Assembly (NCBI GenBank): GCA_964017235.1
Contig: OZ024935.1
Span: forward strand, 7,998,001-8,062,000
Length of the DNA: 64,000 bases
Direction of reading: 5' to 3'
Source: Sabellastarte sp. h YS-2021
Taxonomy: Eukaryota > Annelida > Polychaeta > Sabellida > Sabellidae
This document shows positions 22,843 through 32,159 of this stretch, piece by piece. The first letter of the stretch is position 1. Each line of letters opens with the position of its first letter. The notes under the pieces are model-generated. The model was not told where the DNA came from and did no database searches. It saw only the letters and a program-made list of their open reading frames with translations. The position numbers and the translations under genes are program-made.

Positions 22843-23682
22843 CTATATGTGAATTCTTACTAGGGGGGGTAGACGTGTTTCGTCATGGTCACAGGCATAA
22901 AGCCAAACTCTCGCCTTTCTACTATCCGTATTTAACTGCATTATACTAGAGACCTTTATGTTCTGATCTACAAAATTTTCCTTGCTGCTAGCATCATACA
23001 TAACAACTTGGTCGATACAATCATTTGTGTGGAGGATTTGATCCCTCCCCCCTTCCCTTTGTACCACATTATCACTAAAACTTAAACTAAGATTGCTTAT
23101 ACTATTCATTTTTCGACCGTGAGGTCCATGTTGCTCTGTTAACTGACTATCATATAAACTGTGACTGCAGCCAGAAGGGGAACACATGGCAATGTTAGTA
23201 TGATAAACAGACAGGTCATCATAATCAAGTGAAGAATACTGACCCGTAGTAAAGATGCATGACAGACAACTCACCTGGCCACTCAATGCAACATGCACTC
23301 TAGTACATGTACTGTTAGTATTACAACCATCTGCCCCACCCCCGGGCTCACAGCCACCCATATCCATGATACTGTTATTACTCTGAACTAAATCATATTT
23401 TTGATTTAAAGCAAAGCTGTTACTTAAACCTGTACAACTTCTATCTATATACCGTTGAACTGTGGATGTTTTCTCCACCAATGTATTAACACTAAATTTA
23501 CTATGGGAAAAACTGCTTTCAGCAATTCTCATAGGACGAGAATGACCAAATAAATATGTATACACCTTGTCATTCCATTGATAATTTATATTATACGTAC
23601 TATGTGGTACCTGATTTATATTATATTGCGACCAACCTTGACCTCTTGACCATTGTAAACCGTAATTTTGCTTATTACACAA
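22843..23682 (-). CDS. Linker ORF upstream of RT, joined by a C7 slip site
   Basis: The 280-codon frame has no ATG at its left edge; the first residues follow a TTG. It has no domain I recognise; it is rich in Ser, Asn, Gly and Cys. It ends LPPLVRIHI-stop. On the coding strand the sequence at this point is CTACCCCCCCTAGTAAG. A one-base backward slip in the C7 run changes the reading to PSKNSHIDCQNKAIYLNK, which runs directly into RT. So this segment is probably the N-terminus of the pol protein, joined either by programmed -1 frameshift or by repair of a one-base insertion. Confidence 0.6.
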   Translation of the reverse strand: MCNKQNYGLQWSRGQGWSQYNINQVPHSTYNINYQWNDKVYTYLFGHSRPMRIAESSFSHSKFSVNTLVEKTSTVQRYIDRSCTGLSNSFALNQKYDLVQSNNSIMDMGGCEPGGGADGCNTNSTCTRVHVALSGQVSCLSCIFTTGQYSSLDYDDLSVYHTNIAMCSPSGCSHSLYDSQLTEQHGPHGRKMNSISNLSLSFSDNVVQREGGRDQILHTNDCIDQVVMYDASSKENFVDQNIKVSSIMQLNTDSRKARVWLYACDHDETRLPPLVRIHI

Positions 23683-23710
23683 AATTTTAGGTTGTTTATA
23701 ACAAATACGG

Positions 23711-24712
23711 CTAAACTTTCTGCTCTTTTTTGTTACTGGAGGCGTTATCAGTTCTATTCACCCCTTGACTGTTTTTATTTCTCAAGCATTTTGTAAGTGG
23801 GTGATCAAATTTCTTTCCAGTTTCCTTCAGGCAGTAACTACAACAGTGTTGGTACAAAACACCCCCTGATACATGATCATTATCTAATCTACAGAAACCT
23901 TTGTTAAAATGTACACAAGCCTGAGTATTTCCTGTAGTACCACTGACTTTTTGGTTCTGTACCAATCTCTGAGTGTACCTATTCTTTATCTTTTCTAACA
24001 CCTCTAATTGTTGCCAATCGGCCCTCCCTCTCTCAATTTCCTGCAATACTGCTGCATGTGCACGCTTTGCTGTTTGAATATTAAGTTCTATTGCATCTTG
24101 CATTAATAAAGCATAATACTGTAGCATATTATCCCTTATACCATTGTTTTTCTCTTCTAACACACAATACAGAAAACCTTGAACCCATTGCTCATTGGTC
24201 AGTTCGTCATAAGTTGGCTGTTTGCTACCTATTTGGATTACACAAAAATCCTGAGGCCAATTTACATGACTTTTCACTTTTGCTACACCTGCCCAGAATC
24301 TACCAGATTTAAGAGAGGAAGTTGGCTTACCTATCTCGCCTCTTGATACGTTTTGGTATTCATTCAAACGCCTGGCTACCTCAGCTTGTATTTTAGAATC
24401 TGATCTCAACACCTCAAACGATGGCAGCTTGTCAGGCTTGGCAACCATAGGTTCCTGTTTCGAATGCTTTGGGGAGCTCTGGGCTGAGGGAACAGCTGAT
24501 AGGTCGTGTATGCTAGTCTTCTCTTCCTGCCTACGCAACCTCTCATCTTGCTGTTTTAACTGGTCACCCATATTCTTCACTGCTTCCAGCAACGTGTCCA
24601 GCTTCTGTGAGACGCCAGTATCATTCGCCCCACTAGCAATTGACACATCAGGAATTTTTTCAGCAGCTGAAGTCTGGGTACCATTTCCAGCCTTTTTCCC
24701 ATTTTTCCCCAT
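23711..24712 (-). CDS. Gag-like ORF1 of tyrosine-recombinase retrotransposon
   Basis: 333 residues starting at MGKNGKKAGNG (ATG at 24712), uninterrupted. Residues ~40-75 form a coiled coil (SQKLDTLLEAVKNMGDQLKQ, then QDERLRRQEEK). Residues ~135-260 are a helical capsid-like region. Near the C-terminus is a zinc-binding cluster, ACVHFNKGFCRLDNDHVSGG followed by HCCSYCLKETGK and HPLTKC, of the C-x-FN-x-G-x-C...H...H-x2-C-x2-C type seen in DIRS-order gag proteins of invertebrates. Expected role: binding and packaging element RNA. The ORF ends with KKEQKV; the next frame begins within 30 nt. Confidence 0.8.
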   Translation of the reverse strand: MGKNGKKAGNGTQTSAAEKIPDVSIASGANDTGVSQKLDTLLEAVKNMGDQLKQQDERLRRQEEKTSIHDLSAVPSAQSSPKHSKQEPMVAKPDKLPSFEVLRSDSKIQAEVARRLNEYQNVSRGEIGKPTSSLKSGRFWAGVAKVKSHVNWPQDFCVIQIGSKQPTYDELTNEQWVQGFLYCVLEEKNNGIRDNMLQYYALLMQDAIELNIQTAKRAHAAVLQEIERGRADWQQLEVLEKIKNRYTQRLVQNQKVSGTTGNTQACVHFNKGFCRLDNDHVSGGVLYQHCCSYCLKETGKKFDHPLTKCLRNKNSQGVNRTDNASSNKKEQKV

Positions 24713-25572
24713 TCTGAAAATAGAATAAAATTAATTTCCACGAATACAGTTCGGAGTCGAGAGAAACGAATAACAAAATAAAATTCGAAGTAAACTAAAA
24801 GAATACTAGTAAATAAAATCGGTAAATTAATAAAATTAAAAGTTTCTCTCAATCCCGGTCTGTATTCCAATTTTCAGAGCATTCACGTGCACAAGCAACA
24901 TGAACCTCACAGCAATGTGTACTGGCCACTACATAGCCTTATATAATGGAATTTGGCGGGAGTTCTATACATGTGGTCGACAAACTCAGCCATTGACCTC
25001 CAGACAAATTCTCATGAATATTCATGAGGGAATATTAGTTCAATTCTAAATATAAATTCCTTGTCCTAAAACCAAGGCAGTGTACTACCATATTCCATAA
25101 AAATTTAGAACTCCCTTGCTACTGAACAGGTGTGCAAACTATCATTCGCCTCACCCATCAGATCAGGCTTAAATATCTGGATGGCTGGGACTTTGCTAGG
25201 TCTTGTTTCTTATAATAGTATTTCCTTTCATTCCTGTAAAAATACAAGTACATTCTTATTTCATGTAATTTTAAATTTGTGTCCATATGTAATGAAGCAA
25301 ATGAACTTGGGATAAAATTGTATTTAAACTAATTCGTGAAACAGTATGAATTCAGTCTAATTACTTATGATTCTGGTTTGACAAATTATTATCAAAATCG
25401 TCATAATGCAACCCTACCTCAACAAGACCACTACATAAATTCTATCTTTATCGGATCTGCCTCTGTCAGATCATAGCTTAGAGCCACATGTAAATGCATC
25501 TGATAAACCAGTTCATTCCTATAATAGATTCATTAACTGAATACCAAACATATCAGAAAATAACAGTTTATG

Positions 25573-26682
25573 AAAAAATAGCATCAGAGATGCCCGTACC
25601 CCACAGCCTGGGGAAATATTTTTCAACAACATGAGATATAGAAGTAGTGTAACAGTACAAAGTTCAAGATACTTTCAGAGCAGTGTCAGTTATATTAAGG
25701 TCCAAATAATGCTTAAGTAGAGAGAAAATAATATCTAAGGAAAAGAAATGCAGGAAAAAATGAAGTATTAATACAAGACAATTCAATAATAAAATGACAG
25801 CATTTATCAGTAAACCAAAAATTGCCGAATTATGGTTTGGATGTTTTGAATATTACCCATGCATACAGAAGTGGCAATACATTCAATGAATGATTATGTG
25901 TGGTGTTGGAGAAAAGCCTGTGGCTCACTTGATGAAATTCCATCTGTTACAATGGGAACTTGAAAAAGGAAATTCTTAATGAATTCTAATATGACTTTAA
26001 CAGTGCTTAATCTGCATCAGCAGACAGACCGAAAGGTGTAACAAGATTTTAAAGGTCAATACAGCAAGGTCAAAGGTCAATCAGTGTCACACCATCATGT
26101 GGTACACCTAAATCCCTCAACCAATGTCCCTACCAAGTATAAACTTCCTACACCTTACAGTCTCAGAGATATAGCCTGGACAAGATTTTATAGGTCAAAT
26201 CAAGGTCACACTATGATGTAGCACACCTACACCCCCAACCAATGTTCCTACCAAGTATCCACTTCCTACACCTTACGGTTTCCGAGATACAGCCCGGACA
26301 AGATTTTATCAGTCAAGGTCACTACGGCAAGGTCAAATGTCAAATCAAGGTCAGACCATGACGTTGAACACCTACACCCCCTAACCAATGTTCCTAGTAA
26401 GTATCAACTTCCTACACCTTACGGTTTCTGAAATACAGCCCGGACAAGATTTTATAGGTCAAGGTCACTATGGCAAGGTCAAAGGTCAAATCAAGGTCAG
26501 ACCATGATGTTGCACACCTACACAACCTGACCAATGTCCCTACCAAGTATCAACTTCCTACACCTTACGGTTTCCGAGATACAACCCGGACAAACTTTTC
26601 CCGCCACCCGCCCGCCCTCTCATCTGGACATCATGGGTGAAAACAATACCCCGACAGCCCTTAATGGCTGTGGGGTAAAAAT
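25573..26682 (+). repeat. Dispersed element with internal ~145-bp units (copy 2)
   Basis: The same family as 8205-9216: it starts AGCATCAGAGATGCCCG then TACCCCACAGCC and ends GACAGCCCTTAATGGCTGTG followed by GGGTAAAAA. The end forms an imperfect hairpin (ACAGCC...GGCTGT). It has about four internal units with CACCTTACGGTTTCCGAGAT and GCCCGGACAAGATTTTAT. Non-coding. Confidence 0.85.
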
Positions 26683-28036
26683 GGAAACAAAATGGCACCA
26701 GAAGTGCAAATTAGCATTTACTGCTCACACAATGAGCCAGATTTCATGAAAATTCTAGCCTATGTATATAGCCTATGTATGTAGGGACAAATGCTAGCCT
26801 ATGTATAAAATACCATAAAACTGGTTGTGTTTCTTCATAGCAAGATGTTTCTAAATCAACTTATCACTATTTTATTTGTTCCTGTCCATTTCACAACCTC
26901 GACTGTTTCAAAACGGCCATTTCAAAACCTTATTTGGTTTCAAAATGGCTTGGCTGTTTCAAAACCTAACTGATCAGAGTTACTTAAAGGTCTAAGAAGC
27001 ATTTTTAGACCATTCATTAATAATTACATATACATATGAAAATTCAATTTCTGTAAAAATAAGATGTGTCTGGACAAGGTTACATGGAATATTCATTCAC
27101 TTTCTGTGGATTTTTACAACTGTAGCCATTATTTTTACTTGATTACTCCCATAAAAAGTAGTAGCCTTGACATCACAGGTTCATGACAATGTAAACAAAC
27201 TACCATTTTATAAGTCTTTTAATACATACATATATATTTAAAACATTGCACTTTCTGCTTTAATGTAGTTTATTTGTTTAGAAGACACCAGTCTGCCACA
27301 GTAAATTTGAGAACATATTTTATATTTGGTTGAAATTGTTTCGGATAAAATTTTTTTGAGAAATAGGAAGCAAGTTGGATAAAAATCACAAATGATGCAG
27401 TCAATGAGGTTCAACTCTGAGATGAAGTTTTATAGTTATTTTTTTTCAATTTTAAAAACTAATTATTGCTAGGAGATGAAACGAATACAACATAAATCGC
27501 TTTAGAACTGGGCTTCAAGCAAGGATAATCATATATGTTCCCAAATTAGTTCAGAACCTTCCCACCAAAACAATAAACAATGCTTTCATAGTGTACATAA
27601 TGCGTCTAGCCATCTACAGTTCCCCCAAAACATTTCCTTTTTCTCTGTCTCAACAAAGGCTTAAATTGAGAAAAAATGTTACAAACTTTTTTCCAAAACT
27701 TAAAATTATCCAAAGTTAAGTCAAAAACTATTGAACTACTACCTTAAGGAAAACCCATTATACACTGAATTATTTCATGAACTGCTAACATAAAAGTTAG
27801 AACTACAAGCCTTAGGATTCTTTCAGAATAAATTCAATAAATTTAACTAAAATAGCATGAATTTTGTAAATGACTTATGCAAATGAAAACAAATTTTATA
27901 TTTTGATTTTACTTTACATCATACCTTACCTTGATAGAAGTACCGGTGATTAAAGGCAAACATCAGTATCCAATACATTTTAATGACAACTTTTAAATTT
28001 GTCAACAATTTTTCGTTTTATGTAAATTTCTAACTT
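26683..28036. other. No gene recognised (gene A intron)
   Basis: AT-rich. Short repeated words TTTCAAAAC(GG/CT)CC occur near 26890-26965. A GT donor-like CAAGGTAAGG on the minus strand near 27935 lacks a usable acceptor. Confidence 0.45.
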
Positions 28037-28038
28037 GC

Positions 28039-28100
28039 TCATCTGGACACCATGGGTGAAAACAATACCCCGACAACCCTTAAGGGCTATGGGGTAAAAA
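28039..28100 (+). repeat. 3'-end fragment of the 8.2/25.6-kb dispersed element
   Basis: CTCATCTGGACACCATGGGT followed by GAAAACAATACCCCGACAAC and GGGCTATGGGGTAAAAA, matching the last ~60 bp of the copies ending at 9216 and 26682. Confidence 0.8.
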
Positions 28101-28476
28101 GTATAGTAGCAATTGTATATTAGTGCCATTACGAATTTGTAACAATTGACCTCAAATTTATTTGTTTTTTTTAAAACTGCCATTGGTTTCAAAATGGCAA
28201 GTAACATATTCACAGATATGGTGACATCAATCCCAATTACTTGTACTCATCACACACCTTCAATTTATTATGTCCAGATATTATTCATCAAATTAATTAC
28301 ACATGATGACATATGATATAATTAAAACTACAATGAGTACACTGAAATTATCTGGAGTTGAAAAGAACAACACAAGTTAAGGTTTATTATGGATGATCTT
28401 GCAATCATATAGATGATCAACAACCATAATTATGTGGATTCCTCCACATCAATTTTAGTATCAATGGTGAACTTAC

Positions 28477-28598
28477 ATTTGTCTTTCATTGTGTTCTTCA
28501 AGAAGGTATCTTAAATGCTTTCTCTGGTCATGATCTCTTGTGCGCTCAAACTGTCTTTCAAGACTTGTGCATTTAGTACACTTGGAGAAACTGTTTGT
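28477..28598 (-). CDS. Gene A exon 4, CxxC segment
   Basis: The acceptor TTATTCAG precedes 28598; the donor AT|GTAAGT follows 28477. It reads in phase 0 from exon 3: TNSFSKCTKCTSLERQFERT, then RDHDQRKHLRYLLEEHNERQ. The FSKCTKC motif followed by a charged helical stretch is the standard block between the N-terminal region and the catalytic-like core of this family. The exon ends in phase 2, so the next exon should begin with one base completing the codon. I could not find that exon with confidence. Confidence 0.75.
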
Positions 28599-29364
28599 CT
28601 GAATAAAATGGTACAAACAGCCTTGATGTAAATGTTTGAACAAAAACACTTCAGTGTTTTATTTTAAATTCTATACTTTGTACTTTGTATCAGGAAATTT
28701 TTTAAAGGAAAAAGTCACTTCAGCTCTTATATACCCTACCTTTTATCAAGGCATACACATTGATAATTCAGGAATATGAACCATACTTAGTTTCATTTGT
28801 TTTCCTAAAAGGCAAAAACCAAATATATGTGTACATATATTCTGCACCTACAACAAATACATTGTTGCAGAACTAGATTGTGTAACATTTCAATCAATTA
28901 AACTAAGTGGGAAATACACGGGTAATGCATGAAAATATTGCCCTTTCCCTTATGAAATATAACAAAGAGTGTAAAGGTAACCTTCTGCTGGTCTACATTT
29001 TGCACAATACATTTTGTAAGTATTAGTTAAAAAGTATAATGTTACATATTTCATGGTTTTACATTGAACCAGATGTGATATGAAGTCAACTTTTTTAACA
29101 TAATGAAATAACATCTTGGAGATGACAGTTTTACAATTTGGACACCTTGGCCATCAACCTATATACACACAAGAGGGTCAGAGATGCCCCAAAAGGCGGG
29201 TTGTGCAGGCAGCAATAAGGTTAGCAACTGCTGTAATTAAATTTAGAAACAAGAAAAGAAATGTTAGGTCATCCAGTTAAGGTAAATGTGTAGAAAGGTA
29301 AAACCTGTAATCTGGGTTACATTATTGTGTCTATGCCATACTAAATATAGGAATGAAACTACGA

Positions 29365-29775
29365 ATGTACGGAATTACACCAATTTTGAAAGCAACTTAG
29401 CTATGATGGTGATCTATCTCCCTGTCAATTTTTAATTTGATTGAACAAAGTAGTTTCGAGTTAGAGCCCAGAAACAGAAATGTTGACGGACAGACAAACA
29501 GATAAAAAACGGACCAAAGAACGGACGGAATTACAGTAATTTCGAAAACAACTTAGCTATGATTGTGATCTATATCCCTGTCAAGTTTGAATTCAATTGA
29601 ACAAAGCATTTTCAAGTTAGAGTTCTGAAAGGGAAATGTTGATGGACAGACAAAAGACGAACAAATAAACAAATGGAAAGTGTTTTCAAGTTAGAGTCCA
29701 TAAACGAAAATGTTGACGGACGGACAGAAAAACGACGGACACATCAATCTAAGAGGCGGGTTGGTTACAAGTAAC
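29365..29775 (+). repeat. Pearl-like element with three core units and ACGG tracts
   Basis: The units carry CACCAATTTTGAAAGCAACT, AGCTATGATGGTGATCTAT and CAAGTTAGAGTCC. They are separated by GGACAGACAAACAG and GACGGACGGACAG-like tracts. The end (GGACACATCAATCTAAGAGG, then CGGGTTGG) matches the element at 11.46-11.78 kb. No coding capacity. Confidence 0.65.
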
Positions 29776-29809
29776 ACGCCTAAAATGATATAACCAATGT
29801 GTTGGTTAC

Positions 29810-30417
29810 CTTTTTGATCTTCAGGTGGACATGTTTTTTCCACATTGTTTGAAAAGTAGAACGGCATAACTGCTGTTCCATTTCTTCTGCCATTTCTTCA
29901 CTGTACTTTTTCCAAACATTTTGCTTCCTAGTTTTATAGGGTAATAGTATGTCTTCTGTATGTGGCATCCTGTCACCATAACTCCTGGAGTATTCTTGGA
30001 ACCAGTGCATTGCTTTGCTGTAAGTGGAACTTGGTAGTTGACTCCTACTGCTGCCAGCTGATATAGCCCCATCTTTATATTTTGCCATATACTTGTAGAA
30101 GAAGCTTTTACTTAGTCCATATGCACTACAAAAAGCTTTGGAACATACTTTAAATCCATAATCAGTAGGCCATTCTACATTGCTACCCAAGTTACGTCCC
30201 ATTGCTTTGTCATAGAACCACTCAACTCGACTTGGAAAAGGTCGTATCCAAAAATTGTACCACATTCTTGTAAATGAATCTTGTTCAAATAGCCGAATGC
30301 AGTTCTTGGGACAGCACCTTGAATTGGTAGACCTCACATCATCCATACTTGTTTTTTTGTGAAACAGTAGTATCAATGAGGGCTTTTTGTTTCTCCCAAG
30401 AGGTCTGAACTTGTCAG
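29810..30417 (-). CDS. Gene A exon 3, N-terminal conserved region
   Basis: The acceptor TTTTTAG precedes 30417 and the donor AAG|GTAACC follows 29810. The 608-nt exon starts in phase 1 (an Ala codon is completed from exon 2) and encodes DKFRPLGRNKKPSLILL, then VRSTNSRCCPKNCIRLF, a YDKAMGRNLGSN segment, CSKAFCSAYGLSKSFFYKY (helix-turn-helix-like, the 'C..xF...GLS...' block of the family), a Gly/Ser linker, and HTEDILLPYKTRKQNVWKKY. Cysteines C/CC at the start may bind metal. This matches the usual N-terminal half of the family, where a DNA-binding role is plausible but unproven. Confidence 0.75.
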
Positions 30418-31391
30418 CTAAAAATATTTTAGAAACAAGTTAGACTTTCTATCTGGCATGGTAATGTTGCATTGTTATTTTTTTTCATGTACACATACTT
30501 CTATCTAGTCCATTGATAATATGACACAGCACAGATTTAACATTATAACCACACATTCTAGGTTTCATATCAACTTATCAATTCAAAGTTACCTTATTCA
30601 GATTTGGATCTACAATGAAAATTTCCTGGATGATAAAAATGGACACCATATCTACACAATCAATATCAAGATCTGAAATCTGCTTAGAATAAAAGGTACT
30701 CTGATATATTTTTTTTATTTTTCATGCAAATTTACTTAAAATTACTGACACGTAAACTAAGTTTAATCAATTTTTTCCTAACTTGGTGTTTATTTTGGAT
30801 TGAGTTTTATCAATACAGCTACAACTTTATGGTTTCCAGCTAAAACTGTAGTCTCCACATTCTTAACACCCCTAGTGTCACTTCAAAGCTGTGGCTTGAC
30901 CAGTTATGTGGTGATCCAAGTGTGTATCAGAAAACAAGGAAAAAATTATTGGGTTGTAACTGATCTTTCTCAAACCATAGTGATTTTGTAATTTGCCACT
31001 GATAATTGAATAAGTAATTGTAATTGATCAAACTAATTGACTCCAACGCTGCCTTCAGTAAAACCAGGTAGGGGGATAAAATTGGTTATTCTTGATTACT
31101 GATGGGGAAATACTACATGAAACAATGAGCCCTGTTCAATCCCACTGATCAACTTGCGAACTCATTACTGTTACATGCATCTCATCTTTTTTTACATTTT
31201 AAGTCAGAATTTAACAGTCATTTTATTTAAACATGCACCTTTTGACAACTTATTTGTTTTTCTCACGAATATCAATCTATGGACTCAGTATAACTCTCAA
31301 AGAAATATTTAACATCTGCTCTGATTCAATAAGAGTCAACCCAAAGAAATTAACTGGTCTCAAAGCCAGGTTAGAAAATCATGTAGCTCAC

Positions 31392-31760
31392 CATGAATTC
31401 TGGAAAACTTCACAGGTACAAAATCCAACTCCTCTATGTCCACCGCTGTTTCCATATCAGTTATTTCTTCAGAGTCACAGCTATAACTGTCTGAGAGAGT
31501 AAAATGTTCCACTGCAACATTTTTAGCATTTTTGGGTGTAGAGCAGAATGGAACACATCTGGTTGTTGCGATTTAACAGGTGCTTTATAATTATCAAATG
31601 CAAAAATGTCCTGTGGATCAGTTCCTGTGCTGCTATTTATTGAAATTCCAAGATTATCCTCGGGTACTGTATTTAAGGAAATCCCCAAATTGGTGTTATT
31701 CTGACTGATAGAATCACCAAGATTATATCCTTGTTCATCCTGTGGGCTGTCAGCTTCATT
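31392..31760 (-). CDS. Gene A exon 2, acidic low-complexity region, one-base frameshift
   Basis: The acceptor TTTTAG precedes 31760. The exon reads NEADSPQDEQGYNLGDS through an Asn/Ser/Asp-rich stretch to KSQQPD. Sense then continues in another frame: VPFCSTPKNAKNVAVEHF and SDSYSCDSEEITDMETA, then EELDFVPVKFSRIH. The exon ends at G|GTGAGC. Its length is exactly divisible by three, although entry phase 0 and exit phase 1 require one more base, so a single-base deletion near 31560 explains both the frame change and the phase at the next join. The region is probably disordered. No known domain. Confidence 0.6.
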
Positions 31761-32072
31761 CTAAAACAAAACAAAGCATTACTTTGCTGAGTTTATACAT
31801 TCAAAGTATTAAGATTGGTGTCTACAACAAATTTGGATAAAGTTTATTTAGCCAACAATGCCATCCTAAAAATATTAACCATTTTTAGTATAAATCTAAT
31901 GAGGGTAATATTTTTTACAGAATTTTATTACAATTTCTTTTCCTGTATTAACATTAATGTCTGCTGTCTACTTCTTCAAATGTACAAACAAAATGTACAT
32001 AAGGGATGAAAATGTAATGTTATTTTACAATTTACAACCCCAGTGAGTGATTGAAGACACAATAGATATTAC

Positions 32073-32150
32073 CTCTGATGCTTTCTTTGGAGTCCCAAAG
32101 CAGCATAACATGCAACTAATAAAGAGAAGCAAAACAAGTACTTCTTTCAT
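32073..32150 (-). CDS. Gene A candidate exon 1 (signal-peptide-like)
   Basis: ATG at 32150 opens 26 codons ending at a GTAATA donor. The frame upstream is closed by a stop a few codons before. The peptide is strongly hydrophobic (MKEVLVLLLFISCMLCC) and then FGTPKKASE. It joins in phase 0 to the exon at 31760. It could be a true N-terminus, a secretory signal of a different transcript, or the 3' part of a longer exon read by chance. The rest of gene A looks nuclear or transposase-like, so a signal peptide is unexpected. Confidence 0.35.
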
Positions 32151-32159
32151 CTTGAATGC

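Larger units (their letters stand above)
19430..25000 (-). mobile_element. Ngaro/DIRS-type tyrosine-recombinase retrotransposon
   Basis: The minus-strand order is gag-like ORF (24712-23711), linker ORF (23682-22843), RT (from about 22870 to 21551), RNase H (about 21620-21280), tyrosine recombinase (21110-20094), then a ~650-bp 3' region containing a diverged direct repeat. There is no DDE integrase and no LTRs; integration is expected by tyrosine recombinase. No methyltransferase domain is seen between RNase H and recombinase, which favours Ngaro over DIRS1, but this is inference. Exact ends were not found. A separate DIRS1-like fragment of another family is at 34800-35400. Confidence 0.85.
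9334..32150 (-). other. Gene A: spliced GHTHEDID/ADNCFRENKN-family gene spanning ~23 kb
   Basis: Exons are at 32150-32073, 31760-31392, 30417-29810, 28598-28477, 17790-17629, 11964-11851 and 10245-9334, all with AG/GT borders. Phases agree across joins 1-2, 3-4, 5-6 and 6-7. Join 2-3 agrees if one base is restored in exon 2. One or more exons between 28477 and 17790 (expected to carry the IDGMDQ box) are missing or disrupted; a candidate remnant is at 19390-19420. The family is widespread in invertebrates and, I believe, labelled DUF7869. Its three acidic boxes (IDGMDQ, QADN, GHTHEDID) look like an RNase H-fold transposase core, which is inference. Exon 2 has a frameshift and exon 7 an in-frame TGA, so this copy may be a pseudogene. 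Introns are packed with transposons. Confidence 0.75.

Noticed and set aside
27929-27990. Possible gene A exon (FNHRYFYQ before a GTAAGG donor, minus)
   Set aside because: No acceptor gives a phase compatible with exon 4, and the peptide does not match the family.
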